Shown here: positions 26,925 to 35,322 of the stretch, in pieces
How positions within the stretch are numbered: position 1 is the first letter of the stretch
How the letters are laid out: each line of letters starts with the position of its first letter
From: Chryseobacterium caseinilyticum
GTDB lineage: Bacteria; Bacteroidota; Bacteroidia; Flavobacteriales; Weeksellaceae
Length of the DNA: 64,000 nucleotides
Assembly (NCBI RefSeq): GCF_014837145.1
Contig: NZ_JACYFS010000001.1
Coordinates: 682,001-746,000, forward strand
Direction of reading: 5' to 3'
Program-made: the position numbers and the translations under genes
The notes under the pieces: generated by a model
Told to the model about the DNA's origin: nothing
What the model saw: the letters and a program-made list of their open reading frames with translations, nothing else
The model's database searches: none

Positions 26925-27293
26925 ATGAAAAAATATAAAATCCAGAAATCTCCTTTTGTCGTTCCTACGAATGACGGCAAGCTGATAGAAGAGCACTGGG
27001 GCAACTCCACCCAAACGCCCAATATTTCAATTGCCCACATGGTTGCGCCACCCAATTGGAGCGAGCCACATCAAACTCCGGAATTCGATGAATTTACAGT
27101 AATTATTTCCGGCAAAAAGAAATTTGAAATCGATGGTGAAGAAGTGGTTTTAGAGAAAGGGCAGAGTATAATGATTGAAAAAGGTGCAAGAGTAAGGTAC
27201 AGCAATCCGTTTGCTGAAGTTTGTGAATATACTGCGATTTGCCTCCCAGCATTTTCGATGGATTTGGTGAATAGAGAATATGAAAATAATTAA
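26925..27293 (+). CDS. Small cupin-domain protein
   Basis: 122-residue single-domain cupin. Motif 1 is degenerate (NWSEPHQTPEFDEFTVIISG, with His and Glu metal ligands) and motif 2 (LEKGQSIMIEKGARVRYSNP) lacks the usual His, so metal binding would be weak. The likely role is small-molecule binding; the substrate is unknown. The zinc-ribbon gene starts 2 bases after its stop, so the pair is co-translated. Confidence 0.85.
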   Translation: MKKYKIQKSPFVVPTNDGKLIEEHWGNSTQTPNISIAHMVAPPNWSEPHQTPEFDEFTVIISGKKKFEIDGEEVVLEKGQSIMIEKGARVRYSNPFAEVCEYTAICLPAFSMDLVNREYENN

Positions 27294-27295
27294 TT

Positions 27296-27523
27296 ATGGG
27301 ATTACAGATATGTCCGAAATGTAAGGAAAAGTCATTCACGTGGTTTATTGGCGGAAAATTCCCTCTACCAACATGGAGCTGTTTCGATTGTGATTATGAA
27401 GCAAAAGAAGTTGAGAGCGATAAGCAAACTTGCAAAGATTGTGGAGAGATTGCAAAAATCAAACTAAAAGATAAAGACAAGGAATACGCGTGGTGTTCCA
27501 ATTGTAACATCGTCAATGAATGA
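27296..27523 (+). CDS. Small double zinc-ribbon protein
   Basis: 75 residues with two CxxC pairs that could each form a treble-clef knuckle: CPKC...CFDC and CKDC...CSNC. Between them lies an acidic linker. Such proteins usually bind nucleic acid or partner proteins; no family is recognised. Its start lies 2 bases after the cupin stop codon. Confidence 0.75.
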   Translation: MGLQICPKCKEKSFTWFIGGKFPLPTWSCFDCDYEAKEVESDKQTCKDCGEIAKIKLKDKDKEYAWCSNCNIVNE

Positions 27524-27637
27524 TAAAAAATCTAAAGATGGAGATTGGCTAATTTATCTATGTTTTAAAAATCATTTTAAATATTGATAAATTAATTTTT
27601 GCTTCAATTTAAATCTTAATTTCATGAATTATTTAAG

Positions 27638-27645
27638 TAAGTTTG
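27638..27645 (+). promoter_or_regulatory. Bacteroidetes -7 box upstream of the PEGA lipoprotein gene
   Basis: TAAGTTTG followed by CC matches TAnnTTTG, 18 bases before the ATG. A good TTTG -33 element at the right distance is missing, so the promoter may be weak or regulated. Confidence 0.4.
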
Positions 27646-27663
27646 CCGCACTAAAATATATAT

Positions 27664-28041
27664 ATGAAACAAATTTTATCGTCTGGATTATTGCTGGCTT
27701 TGGCATTTTCCGCAACGTCATGCGCAACGATTCTTACGGGTACAAAAGACAAGATTTCTTTTACTTCAACACCGGAAGGTGCAAAAGTTTTTCATAAAGG
27801 TGTTGAAAAATGTACAACGCCTTGTGAAGTAGAAATCCCAAGATCTTTGAGCAGGCAGACTGTGACTTTCGCAAAAGAAGGTTATGTATCTCAGGAAGTT
27901 AAGCTTACGAAAACTTTCAACGCAGTTTCATTGGTCAACATTCTTATCGGTGGAGCAATCGGAGTGGGAATTGATGCGGCGACGGGTTCCTTAACCAAAT
28001 ATTCGCCAAAATCTGTTACCGCAGAGTTGGTGACAAAATAG
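27664..28041 (+). CDS. PEGA-domain lipoprotein
   Basis: 125 residues. MKQILSSGLLLALAFSATSC ends in a lipobox with Cys20, so it should be anchored to a membrane. The PEGA domain follows (ISFTSTPEGAKVFHKGVEKC, then TTPCEVEIPRSL, then TVTFAKEGYVSQEVKLTKT); the paired cysteines around residue 58-62 may form a disulfide. A glycine-rich hydrophobic stretch (LIGGAIGVGIDAATGS) may insert into the membrane. The exact function is unknown. Confidence 0.87.
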   Translation: MKQILSSGLLLALAFSATSCATILTGTKDKISFTSTPEGAKVFHKGVEKCTTPCEVEIPRSLSRQTVTFAKEGYVSQEVKLTKTFNAVSLVNILIGGAIGVGIDAATGSLTKYSPKSVTAELVTK

Positions 28042-28042
28042 A

Positions 28043-28079
28043 AAAAAAGCAGTGTAGAAGTTAACTACGCTGCTTTTTA
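28043..28079. terminator. Bidirectional terminator between convergent genes
   Basis: Stem AGCAGTGTAG / CTACGCTGCT (28048-28057 and 28065-28074) flanked by AAAAAAA on the left and TTTTT on the right, so it can end transcription from both the PEGA gene and the minus-strand hydrolase gene. Confidence 0.85.
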
Positions 28080-28081
28080 AT

Positions 28082-28825
28082 TTATTTCAAAATTTCCTTC
28101 AGAAACATCAAGGTGTGATTCCACGCTCTTTTTGCCATTACGGGATTGTAATCTGCTGATTTCGGATCTGTAAAAGTATGTTTTGAATTGGCATACGTAA
28201 TAATTTGCCAGTCCGCTTTGCCATCGTTCATTTCTTTTACCAAATTATTGTAGTCCTCAGGCGTTACTCCTTTATCTTCCGCAGGATTTTCCACTAAAAT
28301 TTTAGTTGAAATGGCTTCATTCGGTCTCGACTGATCTTTTCCGATACTTCCGTGAATAGAAACTACGCCTACAACTGGTAATTTTCCTCTCGCAGATTCC
28401 AAAGCACCGGTACCTCCGAAACAGTAACCGATTACGGCGATTTTTTCAGGAATGGCTCCGTTTTTCTTTAACTGTTCTAATGCCAGAGAAATTCTTTTCT
28501 GATAAGCTGCAAAATCTTTTTTATAAAACCCGGCTGTTTTTGCCGCTGACTCATTATCGGTCGGCACATTTCCTTCCCCATAAATGTCAGCTATGAATGC
28601 TACATAACCCTGTTTTTCCAAATCGGCAGCGGCAGTTTTTGCTTCGTCATCAATGCCTTTCCAAGCCGGAAGAATAAGAACTCCCGGTAGTTTTTTTCCT
28701 GCATTTGACGTGACCAGACCGTTGAGTTTTTGTGAACCATCCTGATAGGTAACTTTTTTAAGATTCTGACTGAAAACCGTTGACGAAGTGAGAAGAAGGA
28801 TGGACGAAATAAGTAAATGTTTCAT
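28082..28825 (-). CDS. Secreted dienelactone-hydrolase family protein
   Basis: 247-residue alpha/beta hydrolase. MKHLLISSILLLTSSTVFSQ is a signal peptide. The nucleophile elbow is GYCFGGTGAL with Cys instead of Ser, as in true dienelactone hydrolases; FIADIYGEGN near residue 80 and NSKHTFTDPKSADYNP near 215 supply the remaining conserved positions, including His. The natural substrate is unknown. It stands alone, 60 bases downstream of a secreted protein gene on the same strand. Confidence 0.88.
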   Translation of the reverse strand: MKHLLISSILLLTSSTVFSQNLKKVTYQDGSQKLNGLVTSNAGKKLPGVLILPAWKGIDDEAKTAAADLEKQGYVAFIADIYGEGNVPTDNESAAKTAGFYKKDFAAYQKRISLALEQLKKNGAIPEKIAVIGYCFGGTGALESARGKLPVVGVVSIHGSIGKDQSRPNEAISTKILVENPAEDKGVTPEDYNNLVKEMNDGKADWQIITYANSKHTFTDPKSADYNPVMAKRAWNHTLMFLKEILK

Positions 28826-28885
28826 ATAATTTTTTTTAGGTGAATAATTACATAATGCTTATGCAAATGTTACGCTAAAAAAATC

Positions 28886-30067
28886 TTATCTGTTTAAATT
28901 TTCACGGGTAATCAGTTTGTCAATATTTTCATTGAAATTCGCTTTTGTAATTCCCGAAACCTTTTCCAGTGTTTTAAAATAATTGTCCTGATTTTCACTG
29001 TCGAATTTTCCACAGTTTAAAAGTTCCAAAACACTACTGAAGCCTTTTTCTTTTTCAATCTTTTTAATGAGCAGTGCATTGAGAACATTTTCAGTATATT
29101 TCGGGGTTGAAGGAAGGCTGAAATTTTCTTTTGTACCGTACAGCGACAGCCAATCTGTTTTTTGAGAATCTGAATAAGTGCTTTTAAACTGAATCCATAG
29201 CTGTTCCCATTTATAAAAAGGATCCCCATCGTTGATATATGAATAGCCTTCTAAAACAGGCACGTACAGATTCTTTATTGGATATTTCTCAGTAATCCTC
29301 GCTTTCCATAAGGTGCCAAAAGAAAAGTCCTCCAGCATTCCCTTTTCTGTAGCAACAATCATGGTACTTTGATTATTATCTCTTGCCAATTCTACTCCCA
29401 GAAAAAAATTATTTGGGGAATTATCTCTCTTGTAATCAATTCCCAAAAGCCCGTAAGCATTGAAGATATCATCAACACAATACACTTTAGTGGGAATTTT
29501 CTGTTCTTTTAAATTAAAACTCAGTTTATTGTTTTTTGCAATAAAATCTCTCAGATTTTTTTCATCAACCTCCTTTCCGGAATAAAAACTGTAATTTTCA
29601 ATGCTTTTTAATTTCCAGTGGGTCAAATTGTTTTTAATTGTTGACGATACAAGATATTTACTGTTAATTTCCTGTAGTATGATTTCAATTTTTGCAACAG
29701 AATTTTTTATTTCCTTGTCCTCAAAGTAGCAATTTAACCGTATTGTAAAATTATCTTTGTTACCCGCTTCAACAGACGTGACCTCGTACATCAGAGTGTA
29801 ATTGTTGATGAATACTTTACTGTTCTGCAGTTTTCTAAGCTCATTCAAAAACAACCATGTTTCCAATTTATTATCGGGATTTATAATCGTTAGGTCTTCA
29901 TTTTTGATACTCTTCTCCAAAAAAAAATGATTTACTACATCAGTCATTTTTTTTCTTTTCAAAGTATCTTTTACAACATTCAGGCTGTTATTAATTAAAA
30001 CTTTCGACTGCGAAAAAGTAAAGATCGAAAACAATAAAAATGAAAAAAGAATTGCATTTCGGGTCAT
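28886..30067 (-). CDS. Secreted protein of unknown function, possibly a peptidase-MA-like relative without the zinc motif
   Basis: 393 residues with signal peptide (ITRNAILFSFLLFSIFTFS-type start). No HExxH is present. The end of the protein (KKIEKEKGFSSVLELLNCGK, then a stretch ending ITKANFNENIDKLI) follows the layout seen at the end of flavobacterial peptidase-MA-like proteins such as the one at 31788, and the centre could be a worn version of that fold, but this is weak inference. It is followed by the DLH gene and preceded by the HsdR-N-domain gene on the same strand. Confidence 0.6.
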   Translation of the reverse strand: MTRNAILFSFLLFSIFTFSQSKVLINNSLNVVKDTLKRKKMTDVVNHFFLEKSIKNEDLTIINPDNKLETWLFLNELRKLQNSKVFINNYTLMYEVTSVEAGNKDNFTIRLNCYFEDKEIKNSVAKIEIILQEINSKYLVSSTIKNNLTHWKLKSIENYSFYSGKEVDEKNLRDFIAKNNKLSFNLKEQKIPTKVYCVDDIFNAYGLLGIDYKRDNSPNNFFLGVELARDNNQSTMIVATEKGMLEDFSFGTLWKARITEKYPIKNLYVPVLEGYSYINDGDPFYKWEQLWIQFKSTYSDSQKTDWLSLYGTKENFSLPSTPKYTENVLNALLIKKIEKEKGFSSVLELLNCGKFDSENQDNYFKTLEKVSGITKANFNENIDKLITRENLNR

Positions 30068-30080
30068 CAGTTAATTGGAA

Positions 30081-30509
30081 TTAAGATTTGTAAAAAGTAT
30101 AGTTTCCTTCTTTGAATTTCGCATTAATGTGCTGCAAACCATTCGTCAAAACAATTTCAGAAGCTCCGATAATCGAGTTGTATCTCGCTGTCTGTTCGAA
30201 GGTTTTCTCAGTTAATTTAATCTGTGGCGCCTTGCATTCAATTAAAATTTTAGGCTGTGCTTTTTCAGTTACTAAGAGGTCAATCCGTTTCGTCAAACCA
30301 TTCAGAACAATCTTTTTTTCGGTTATTAATGCCGATGTAGAATAAGATTTTACGGTAAGATAATAATGAATCCAGTGCTGGCGAACCCACTCTTCAGGCG
30401 TCAGCAAAAGGTAAGTTTTGCGAATCAAATCATAGATAAAAAACTTATCTTTGTCTTTCCTGAATTTAAAATCAAAAGTTTCCTGAAAATTGAGTTTGGG
30501 AAGTTCCAT
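30081..30509 (-). CDS. HsdR N-terminal-like PD-(D/E)XK protein
   Basis: 142-residue protein consisting only of the type I restriction enzyme R-subunit N-terminal nuclease fold. After an N-terminal lead (TPEEWVRQHWIHYYLTV) come the catalytic elements KRIDLLVTEKAQPKILIECK, with the D...ExK triad. No helicase or methylase is nearby, so it is not a restriction system. In Bacteroidetes this gene regularly sits head-to-head with holA, here with only 8 bases between the start codons; its role is unknown. Confidence 0.88.
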   Translation of the reverse strand: MELPKLNFQETFDFKFRKDKDKFFIYDLIRKTYLLLTPEEWVRQHWIHYYLTVKSYSTSALITEKKIVLNGLTKRIDLLVTEKAQPKILIECKAPQIKLTEKTFEQTARYNSIIGASEIVLTNGLQHINAKFKEGNYTFYKS

Positions 30510-30517
30510 TTAATAAG

Positions 30518-31555
30518 ATGAAAGAATTAGATTTAATCCTCAAAAATATTAAAAATAAAGAAGTTTTACCTATTTATTTTTTTCACGGAGAAGAACCTTA
30601 CTTTATTGATATTGCTGTAAAAGCTCTCGAACACAACTTTCTTGAGGAGGATGAAAAAGCCTTTAACCAAACCGTTGCATACGGAAAAGACACGACCTAT
30701 CAGGAAGTTCTTTCTTTGGCGAGACAGTTTCCGATGATGGGAGATAAGCAGGTGATTATCGTGAAGGAGGCGCAGGATCTGAAGATGGGTGAGGAGGAAA
30801 GTAAAGCTCTTGAAGTCTATTTTGAAAACCCGATTCCTTCAACGGTTCTCGTTTTTGCCCACAAACACAAGAAATTAGACAGCAGGAAAAAAGTCACGAA
30901 GCTTTTAGATAAAGGAAAATTTTTATTTCTCAGCGAATCGGTGAAAGATTTTAATCTTGCCAAATGGATTGCTGACGAATGTTTAAGACTCAATATTAAA
31001 ACAGCTCCCAACATTTCCCATTTACTGGCAGAATACCTGGGCAACGACCTTTCCAGGATTGGCAATGAACTGGGAAAACTGAAAATCATTCTGAAAGAAG
31101 GCGAAGTTTTAGACGGCACGCTTGTGGAAAACCACATCGGAATTTCCAAAGAGTACAATGTTTTTGAACTGCAGAAAGCTTTAGGTTCAAAAAACGCAGA
31201 AGCTGCAATGAAAATCGCTTATTACATGGGCAAAAATCCAAAAAACAACCCGTTTGTGATGATGCTTGCGAGTCTGTATAATTACTTTTCCAACATTATC
31301 ATTTACAACACAATGATCGGGCAGTCACCCAACTCAATTGCTTCACAGATGGGCATCAATCCTTATTTTGTGAAAGATTTTGCCGAAGCTGCAAGGTTTT
31401 ATCCGCTGAAACATGCGACTCGGGTTATTTCTACGTTAAGGGAATTTGATATGAAAGGAAAGGGTCTGGGAGCCGTTAATATGGATGATGCACAGTTGAT
31501 CAAAGAGTTGGTTTACAAGATTATTAATATTGACAAGATAAAAACGAAAGTGTAA
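30518..31555 (+). CDS. holA: DNA polymerase III delta subunit
   Basis: 345-residue clamp-loader subunit that opens the sliding clamp. PIYFFHGEEPYFIDIAVKAL at the N-terminus, MMGDKQVIIVKEAQDL and the central VLVFAHKHKKLDSRKK are typical of the HolA family; residues about 210-340 form the C-terminal collar domain. It is divergent from the HsdR-N-like gene, with the two promoters necessarily overlapping each other's coding sequence. Confidence 0.93.
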   Translation: MKELDLILKNIKNKEVLPIYFFHGEEPYFIDIAVKALEHNFLEEDEKAFNQTVAYGKDTTYQEVLSLARQFPMMGDKQVIIVKEAQDLKMGEEESKALEVYFENPIPSTVLVFAHKHKKLDSRKKVTKLLDKGKFLFLSESVKDFNLAKWIADECLRLNIKTAPNISHLLAEYLGNDLSRIGNELGKLKIILKEGEVLDGTLVENHIGISKEYNVFELQKALGSKNAEAAMKIAYYMGKNPKNNPFVMMLASLYNYFSNIIIYNTMIGQSPNSIASQMGINPYFVKDFAEAARFYPLKHATRVISTLREFDMKGKGLGAVNMDDAQLIKELVYKIINIDKIKTKV

Positions 31556-31610
31556 AGGTGAATTGTGAAATGCAAATTGTCAATTTTCCTTTGTAAGTGA
31601 ATTAGTTTTA

Positions 31611-31730
31611 TGGCGACCAATTCCGCTCGTAAGTTTATCCTGAGCTTGCCGAAGGATTCCCGCTTTTTTGTACTATCGCATTTCCCTTGGCTTACAAAAA
31701 GAGCTCCACTCAGCTCGGGTCGCAAATTGT
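31611..31730. repeat. Dispersed repeat, copy 2 (related to 5701-5800)
   Basis: Contains GCGACCAATTCCGCTCGTAA, then TATCCTGAGCTTGCCGAAGG, CCCGCTTTTTTGTACTATCG and CTTACAAAAAGAGCTCCACT, ending GGGTCGCAAATTG; GGCGACC and GGGTCGC form outer inverted ends. Compared with copy 1 the TCCTGAGCTTG block is in a different place, showing modular insertion. Confidence 0.65.
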
Positions 31731-31787
31731 TTTTAACAATGACTTTTTAGTCAATAATCACTGTTGTTTTAATACAAATATTTTAGA

Positions 31788-32885
31788 ATGAATTTTTTTT
31801 TTGCAATCATATTCGTTTTACTTTTTCAGTTTTCTTATTCTCAATCCAAAATAAAATCAATATCGCCTTCTGTCGACCAGAAGGATTCTTTAAACATTCA
31901 AATTATTGAAACGCTTGGGAAGTTTTTAGAAACACAAAGTTCAAAATTTTGGATAGAATCTGATATTAAAATGTTCAAATTTCCTTACCATGAGCTTATT
32001 GGTATTGAAAGCGGAAAGATGGGAAGTAATTTTTATCAACCCTCATTAATGGAAATTATTTCTACTGGCGAAGACGATAAAAAAATTGTGAAAGTAGCAT
32101 ATATCGGTTACAACGAAGAAACAGAATCAAATCTGATCAAAGCAATTTACAACATGATTGCAGTAAAAATTGACGGCAAAATTTTCTTCAGTAAATACAT
32201 TAATTATGTAACAAAAGATTGGCGAATCAAAAACGAGGATAATTTAAAGTACTATATTTCGCCTACGAAAAATTTTAGTCACGACGAAGTTGAAAGACAA
32301 AAGGCAGACATTAAGCTTCTCTCAGAGTTTTTTGGAGTTGAGAAGTTTCCGATATTTTATTATTCTGCAGTTTCACCGGAAGAAGTCTTTAAATTAAAAG
32401 GATTTGATTATCATCCGATGATGTATACAAGCGACTCTGGCGGATTTGCAGAAGATTACAATATCATCATATCTGGAAATAATTCGGAATATTACACGCA
32501 TGAAGTTGTTCATTTATATACGTCTAAACTTTTCCCAGGAATAAATTCATATTTCGATGAAGGAATTGCTACTTACTTTGGCGGAAGCGGAAAGTTTGAT
32601 TACCAATGGCAAAAAGAAAAACTGAAAAAATTCCTCACAGAAAATCCTGATTTTGATGTTTTGAAACATTTAAACGTTTACGAAAGATTATATTTTGAAA
32701 AAGAAACTCCGGTTCCTTACGTGGTTTCAGCAGTTATTTGTGAAATGATTATTGCTGAATTTGGAAGAGAAAGACTATTCACTGTTTTCAGAAACGGAAC
32801 TTCAGCTGAGGATGGTTTTAAAGTTTTCAATCTGAACAAAAACAATGTTAATTCTAAATTGAGAAGGTTCCTGACATTAGATTAA
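31788..32885 (+). CDS. Secreted peptidase-MA-like metallopeptidase
   Basis: 365 residues; the N-terminal FFFAIIFVLLFQFSYSQS is a signal peptide. The zinc site is plain: YYTHEVVHLYTSKLF (HEVVH near residue 238) and, about 20 residues on, YFDEGIATYFGGSG with the third ligand Glu, the gluzincin arrangement of the peptidase-MA family. The first 200 residues form an unrecognised N-terminal domain. The substrate is unknown. It stands alone between a repeat and trxB. Confidence 0.85.
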   Translation: MNFFFAIIFVLLFQFSYSQSKIKSISPSVDQKDSLNIQIIETLGKFLETQSSKFWIESDIKMFKFPYHELIGIESGKMGSNFYQPSLMEIISTGEDDKKIVKVAYIGYNEETESNLIKAIYNMIAVKIDGKIFFSKYINYVTKDWRIKNEDNLKYYISPTKNFSHDEVERQKADIKLLSEFFGVEKFPIFYYSAVSPEEVFKLKGFDYHPMMYTSDSGGFAEDYNIIISGNNSEYYTHEVVHLYTSKLFPGINSYFDEGIATYFGGSGKFDYQWQKEKLKKFLTENPDFDVLKHLNVYERLYFEKETPVPYVVSAVICEMIIAEFGRERLFTVFRNGTSAEDGFKVFNLNKNNVNSKLRRFLTLD

Positions 32886-33000
32886 CTTGAATACCTTCAT
32901 CGACTTTTAACATATTAAATATTGACAACTATCATTAATTTTACTTTAATAAAACATTAAAAATTCCGACCTTAGCACCCTTGAAAATGACAAATAAATT

Positions 33001-33942
33001 ATGGAGCAAAATATTTTAGATTGTGTGATCGTAGGATCAGGACCTTCTGGTTTTACAGCAGCAATTTACGCCGCAAGAGCAGACCTTAAACCGGAATTGT
33101 ACACAGGTCTGGAGCCAGGCGGACAATTGACTACCACTACGGAAGTTGATAACTTTCCAGGATATCCTGCAGGAATTACCGGTCCCGAAATGATGATGGA
33201 TTTGCAGAAACAAGCCGAAAGATTTGATACAAAAGTGCATTACGAAATGATTACCAAAGCCGAATTTTCAAAAGAGGAAGGTGGTATTCACAAACTATAC
33301 GCTGGGAACAAAGAAATTTTAGCAAAATCTGTGATTATTTCTACAGGAGCGACAGCAAAATATCTTGGTCTTGATGACGAGAAAAAATACAATGGAGGAG
33401 GAGTTTCAGCTTGTGCAACATGTGACGGATTTTTCTACAGAGGAAAAGATGTTGTTGTAGTTGGGGCAGGAGATACAGCAGCTGAAGAGGCAACTTATCT
33501 TGCGAAATTGGTTAATAAAGTAACCATGTTGGTAAGAAAAGACGAGTTCAGAGCTTCGAAAGCAATGATTCACAGAGTGGAAAACACGCCGAATATTGAA
33601 GTGAAATTCCATCACGAATTAATCGGAATTGAAGGCGAAAATAATTTGGTAGAAAGAGCTGTTGTCATCAACAATCAGACTCAGGAAAAATCTACAGTAG
33701 ACGTTCATGGAATTTTCATCGCCATTGGTCACAAACCGAATACAGATATTTTCGTTGGACAAATCGATTTAGACGAAAACGGATATATCGCAACTGAAAA
33801 AGGTTCTTCAAGAACAAATCTTCCAGGTGTATTTGCTGCCGGAGATGTTCAGGATCACATTTACAGACAGGCAATAACAGCGGCAGGAAGCGGTTGTATG
33901 GCTGCAATGGATGCTGAAAAGTATCTTGCAGAACTGAATTAA
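33001..33942 (+). CDS. trxB: Thioredoxin-disulfide reductase
   Basis: 313-residue FAD/NADPH enzyme that reduces thioredoxin. IVGSGPSGFTAAIYAARADL is the FAD-binding loop at the N-terminus, ACATCDGFFYRGKD holds the redox CATC pair at residues 138-141, VVVGAGDTAAEEATYLAKL is the NADPH loop and GVFAAGDVQDHIYRQAITAA the C-terminal FAD motif. The length is standard. A strong terminator follows. Confidence 0.97.
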   Translation: MEQNILDCVIVGSGPSGFTAAIYAARADLKPELYTGLEPGGQLTTTTEVDNFPGYPAGITGPEMMMDLQKQAERFDTKVHYEMITKAEFSKEEGGIHKLYAGNKEILAKSVIISTGATAKYLGLDDEKKYNGGGVSACATCDGFFYRGKDVVVVGAGDTAAEEATYLAKLVNKVTMLVRKDEFRASKAMIHRVENTPNIEVKFHHELIGIEGENNLVERAVVINNQTQEKSTVDVHGIFIAIGHKPNTDIFVGQIDLDENGYIATEKGSSRTNLPGVFAAGDVQDHIYRQAITAAGSGCMAAMDAEKYLAELN

Positions 33943-33960
33943 ATTTAAAACAAAATACGA

Positions 33961-33989
33961 AACGCACCAATGAGGTGCGTTTCTTTTTT
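33961..33989 (+). terminator. Intrinsic terminator between trxB and crcB
   Basis: Stem AACGCACC / GGTGCGTT (33961-33968 and 33974-33981), loop AATGA, T-tract to 33989. It ends 3 bases before the crcB ATG, so crcB expression from the trxB promoter would need read-through. Confidence 0.85.
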
Positions 33990-33992
33990 AAT

Positions 33993-34361
33993 ATGAGAAA
34001 TCTGTTTTTCATCTTTCTTGGTGGCGGAGTTGGAAGCGTTGCACGTTATCTGATTTCGTTTTATACCCAAAAACTTTGGACAGTCAATTCGTTTCCGATG
34101 GGAACTTTTGTAGTCAATATTTCGGGCTGTCTGCTAATTGGTTTTCTCAGTTCTTACTTTTTGAAATTCGATAATTACCTCAAATATCTTTTGATTACGG
34201 GGTTTTGTGGTGGTTTTACAACTTTCTCAACATTTTCAGTTGAAAATTACTCATTGTGGCAAAACCAAGATTATTTTACTTTATTGATTTATGTTTCGTT
34301 AAGCATTATTCTTGGTTTTGGAGCTGTAATTTTAGGAATGAAAGCGGAAACATTAATTTAA
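33993..34361 (+). CDS. crcB: Fluoride exporter CrcB/Fluc
   Basis: 122-residue, four-helix dual-topology fluoride channel. GGGVGSVARYLISF, GTFVVNISGCLLIGFLSSY with the conserved Asn, and TGFCGGFTTFSTFSVEN with the pore Gly-Gly and Phe-box are all present. I start at the ATG at 33993; an in-frame GTG at 33975 would lie inside the terminator stem and add six unlikely residues. No fluoride riboswitch (GGNGAUGG core) is visible in front of it. Confidence 0.92.
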   Translation: MRNLFFIFLGGGVGSVARYLISFYTQKLWTVNSFPMGTFVVNISGCLLIGFLSSYFLKFDNYLKYLLITGFCGGFTTFSTFSVENYSLWQNQDYFTLLIYVSLSIILGFGAVILGMKAETLI

Positions 34362-34438
34362 AGCATATCTTTAGTAAAATTAATTAATCTGATTTTTAAG
34401 TAATTAATAATTAAACTTAAATTTTATCTAAATAATAT

Positions 34439-34469
34439 TTTGTCAGAATTGAAAAACATTCTATATTTG
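34439..34469 (+). promoter_or_regulatory. Promoter of the tRNA-Ser gene
   Basis: TTTG at 34439-34442 and TATATTTG at 34462-34469, exactly 19 bases apart, the full Bacteroidetes consensus, 35 bases before the tRNA. Confidence 0.75.
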
Positions 34470-34503
34470 CACCACTGAAAACAACGATACAATCGGAGTT
34501 TGA

Positions 34504-34588
34504 GGAGAGATGGCAGAGTGGTCGATTGCGATAGTCTTGAAAACTATTGACTGTAACAGGTCCGGGGGTTCGAATCCCTCTCTCTCCG
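34504..34588 (+). tRNA. tRNA-Ser (anticodon UGA)
   Basis: 85 bases. Acceptor arms GGAGAGA (34504-34510) and TCTCTCC (34581-34587) pair, discriminator G at 34588; anticodon stem ATAGT/ACTAT encloses CTTGAAA with anticodon TGA at 34538-34540; the long variable arm (TTGACTGTAACAGGTC) is the serine class II hallmark; T-loop TTCGAATC. CCA is not encoded. Confidence 0.97.
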
Positions 34589-34591
34589 CTG

Positions 34592-34623
34592 AAAGAGTCT
34601 TCAATACGAGGACTCTTTTTTTT
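34592..34623 (+). terminator. Intrinsic terminator of tRNA-Ser
   Basis: Stem AAAGAGTC / GACTCTTT (34592-34599 and 34611-34618) with a T-run to 34623, directly after the tRNA. Confidence 0.85.
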
Positions 34624-34920
34624 ATTTAAATAGACCTTTGTATTCTATTTTCAAATAATTAGAAAAGAAAATACGAAACACTGTGGGTGTTCGATAAATC
34701 CCGTTTTTATAATATGGATTGCTGCCGAACATTTAGTTACAAATTCCTTTTTTTCTATTGTATCTGCTTTTGAATTTAGCTGTATTATGTCACTCCAGAA
34801 GTTGAAATTTGTCTTTAAGATTTTATAATGAATCCATGTCACAAGTTCGTAAGAGCTGCAGTCCGTTTTGTGTACTGAAAAGGACTATTTTTTCCTAAAA
34901 TTAAAAATTTATCGTGCTTT
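34624..34920. other. Gene-poor DNA downstream of tRNA-Ser
   Basis: A/T-rich. The only reading frame is a 63-codon minus-strand frame at 34651-34842 (MTWIHYKILKTNFNFW...) without recognisable features. No copy of the tRNA 3' end or integrase remnant is seen here, so I have no evidence of an integrated element. Confidence 0.4.
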
Positions 34921-35277
34921 TTACAGATCATAATTTGAAATGGCCAGCATTAAGAAAAAATCGACAAATTTTAACTCCAAAGCTTTACGGTCTAAAAGAT
35001 TTCTGCGATATTCATAGGAATGTAAAACCTTATGGAAATTCCTGTAACTTATCAGTTGGTGATCTGACAGAATTACTCTGCCATTTCCGTTTTTACATTT
35101 GATAAGTTTGTCATTCAATGTTCTTATCTTGAAAATAACTTCCAGGATTTTCCCGCGGGTTCCCTTAGCTTCCTGATGTCGTTCAATAATATTAATTTTG
35201 AAAGGTTTGAAGATTAGATTGTGAAAAGCGATGTGAGAAGCAGCCTCCTGAGTATCCAATTCAATTATATATTCCAT
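34921..35277 (-). CDS. Small protein of an unknown family, paralogue of the gene at 35837
   Basis: 118 residues, no signal peptide or helix. It aligns along its length with the protein at 35837-36196: shared FKINIIER/FKINIIDR, FKIRTLNDKLIK / LKVRTLDDQLIK, GNGRVILSDHQL / GNSRVKLKGEDL, and LHSYEYRRNL / LNSYQYKNKL, ending with FVDFFLMLAISNY / YVHFVIRIYIDNY. The conservation between copies shows it is a real gene. Function unknown; it lies in a sparse region after tRNA-Ser. Confidence 0.7.
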   Translation of the reverse strand: MEYIIELDTQEAASHIAFHNLIFKPFKINIIERHQEAKGTRGKILEVIFKIRTLNDKLIKCKNGNGRVILSDHQLISYRNFHKVLHSYEYRRNLLDRKALELKFVDFFLMLAISNYDL

Positions 35278-35322
35278 AAATATTTAAATAACTCTTATTT
35301 TACAAATGATGTGCCGCTGAGA

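Noticed and set aside
30081..30509. Type I restriction system
   Set aside because: Only the HsdR N-terminal-like domain is present, without helicase, HsdM or HsdS; this solo gene is a regular neighbour of holA.
33975..33992. GTG start for crcB six codons upstream
   Set aside because: It lies in the terminator hairpin, and the extra residues do not match the CrcB N-terminus.
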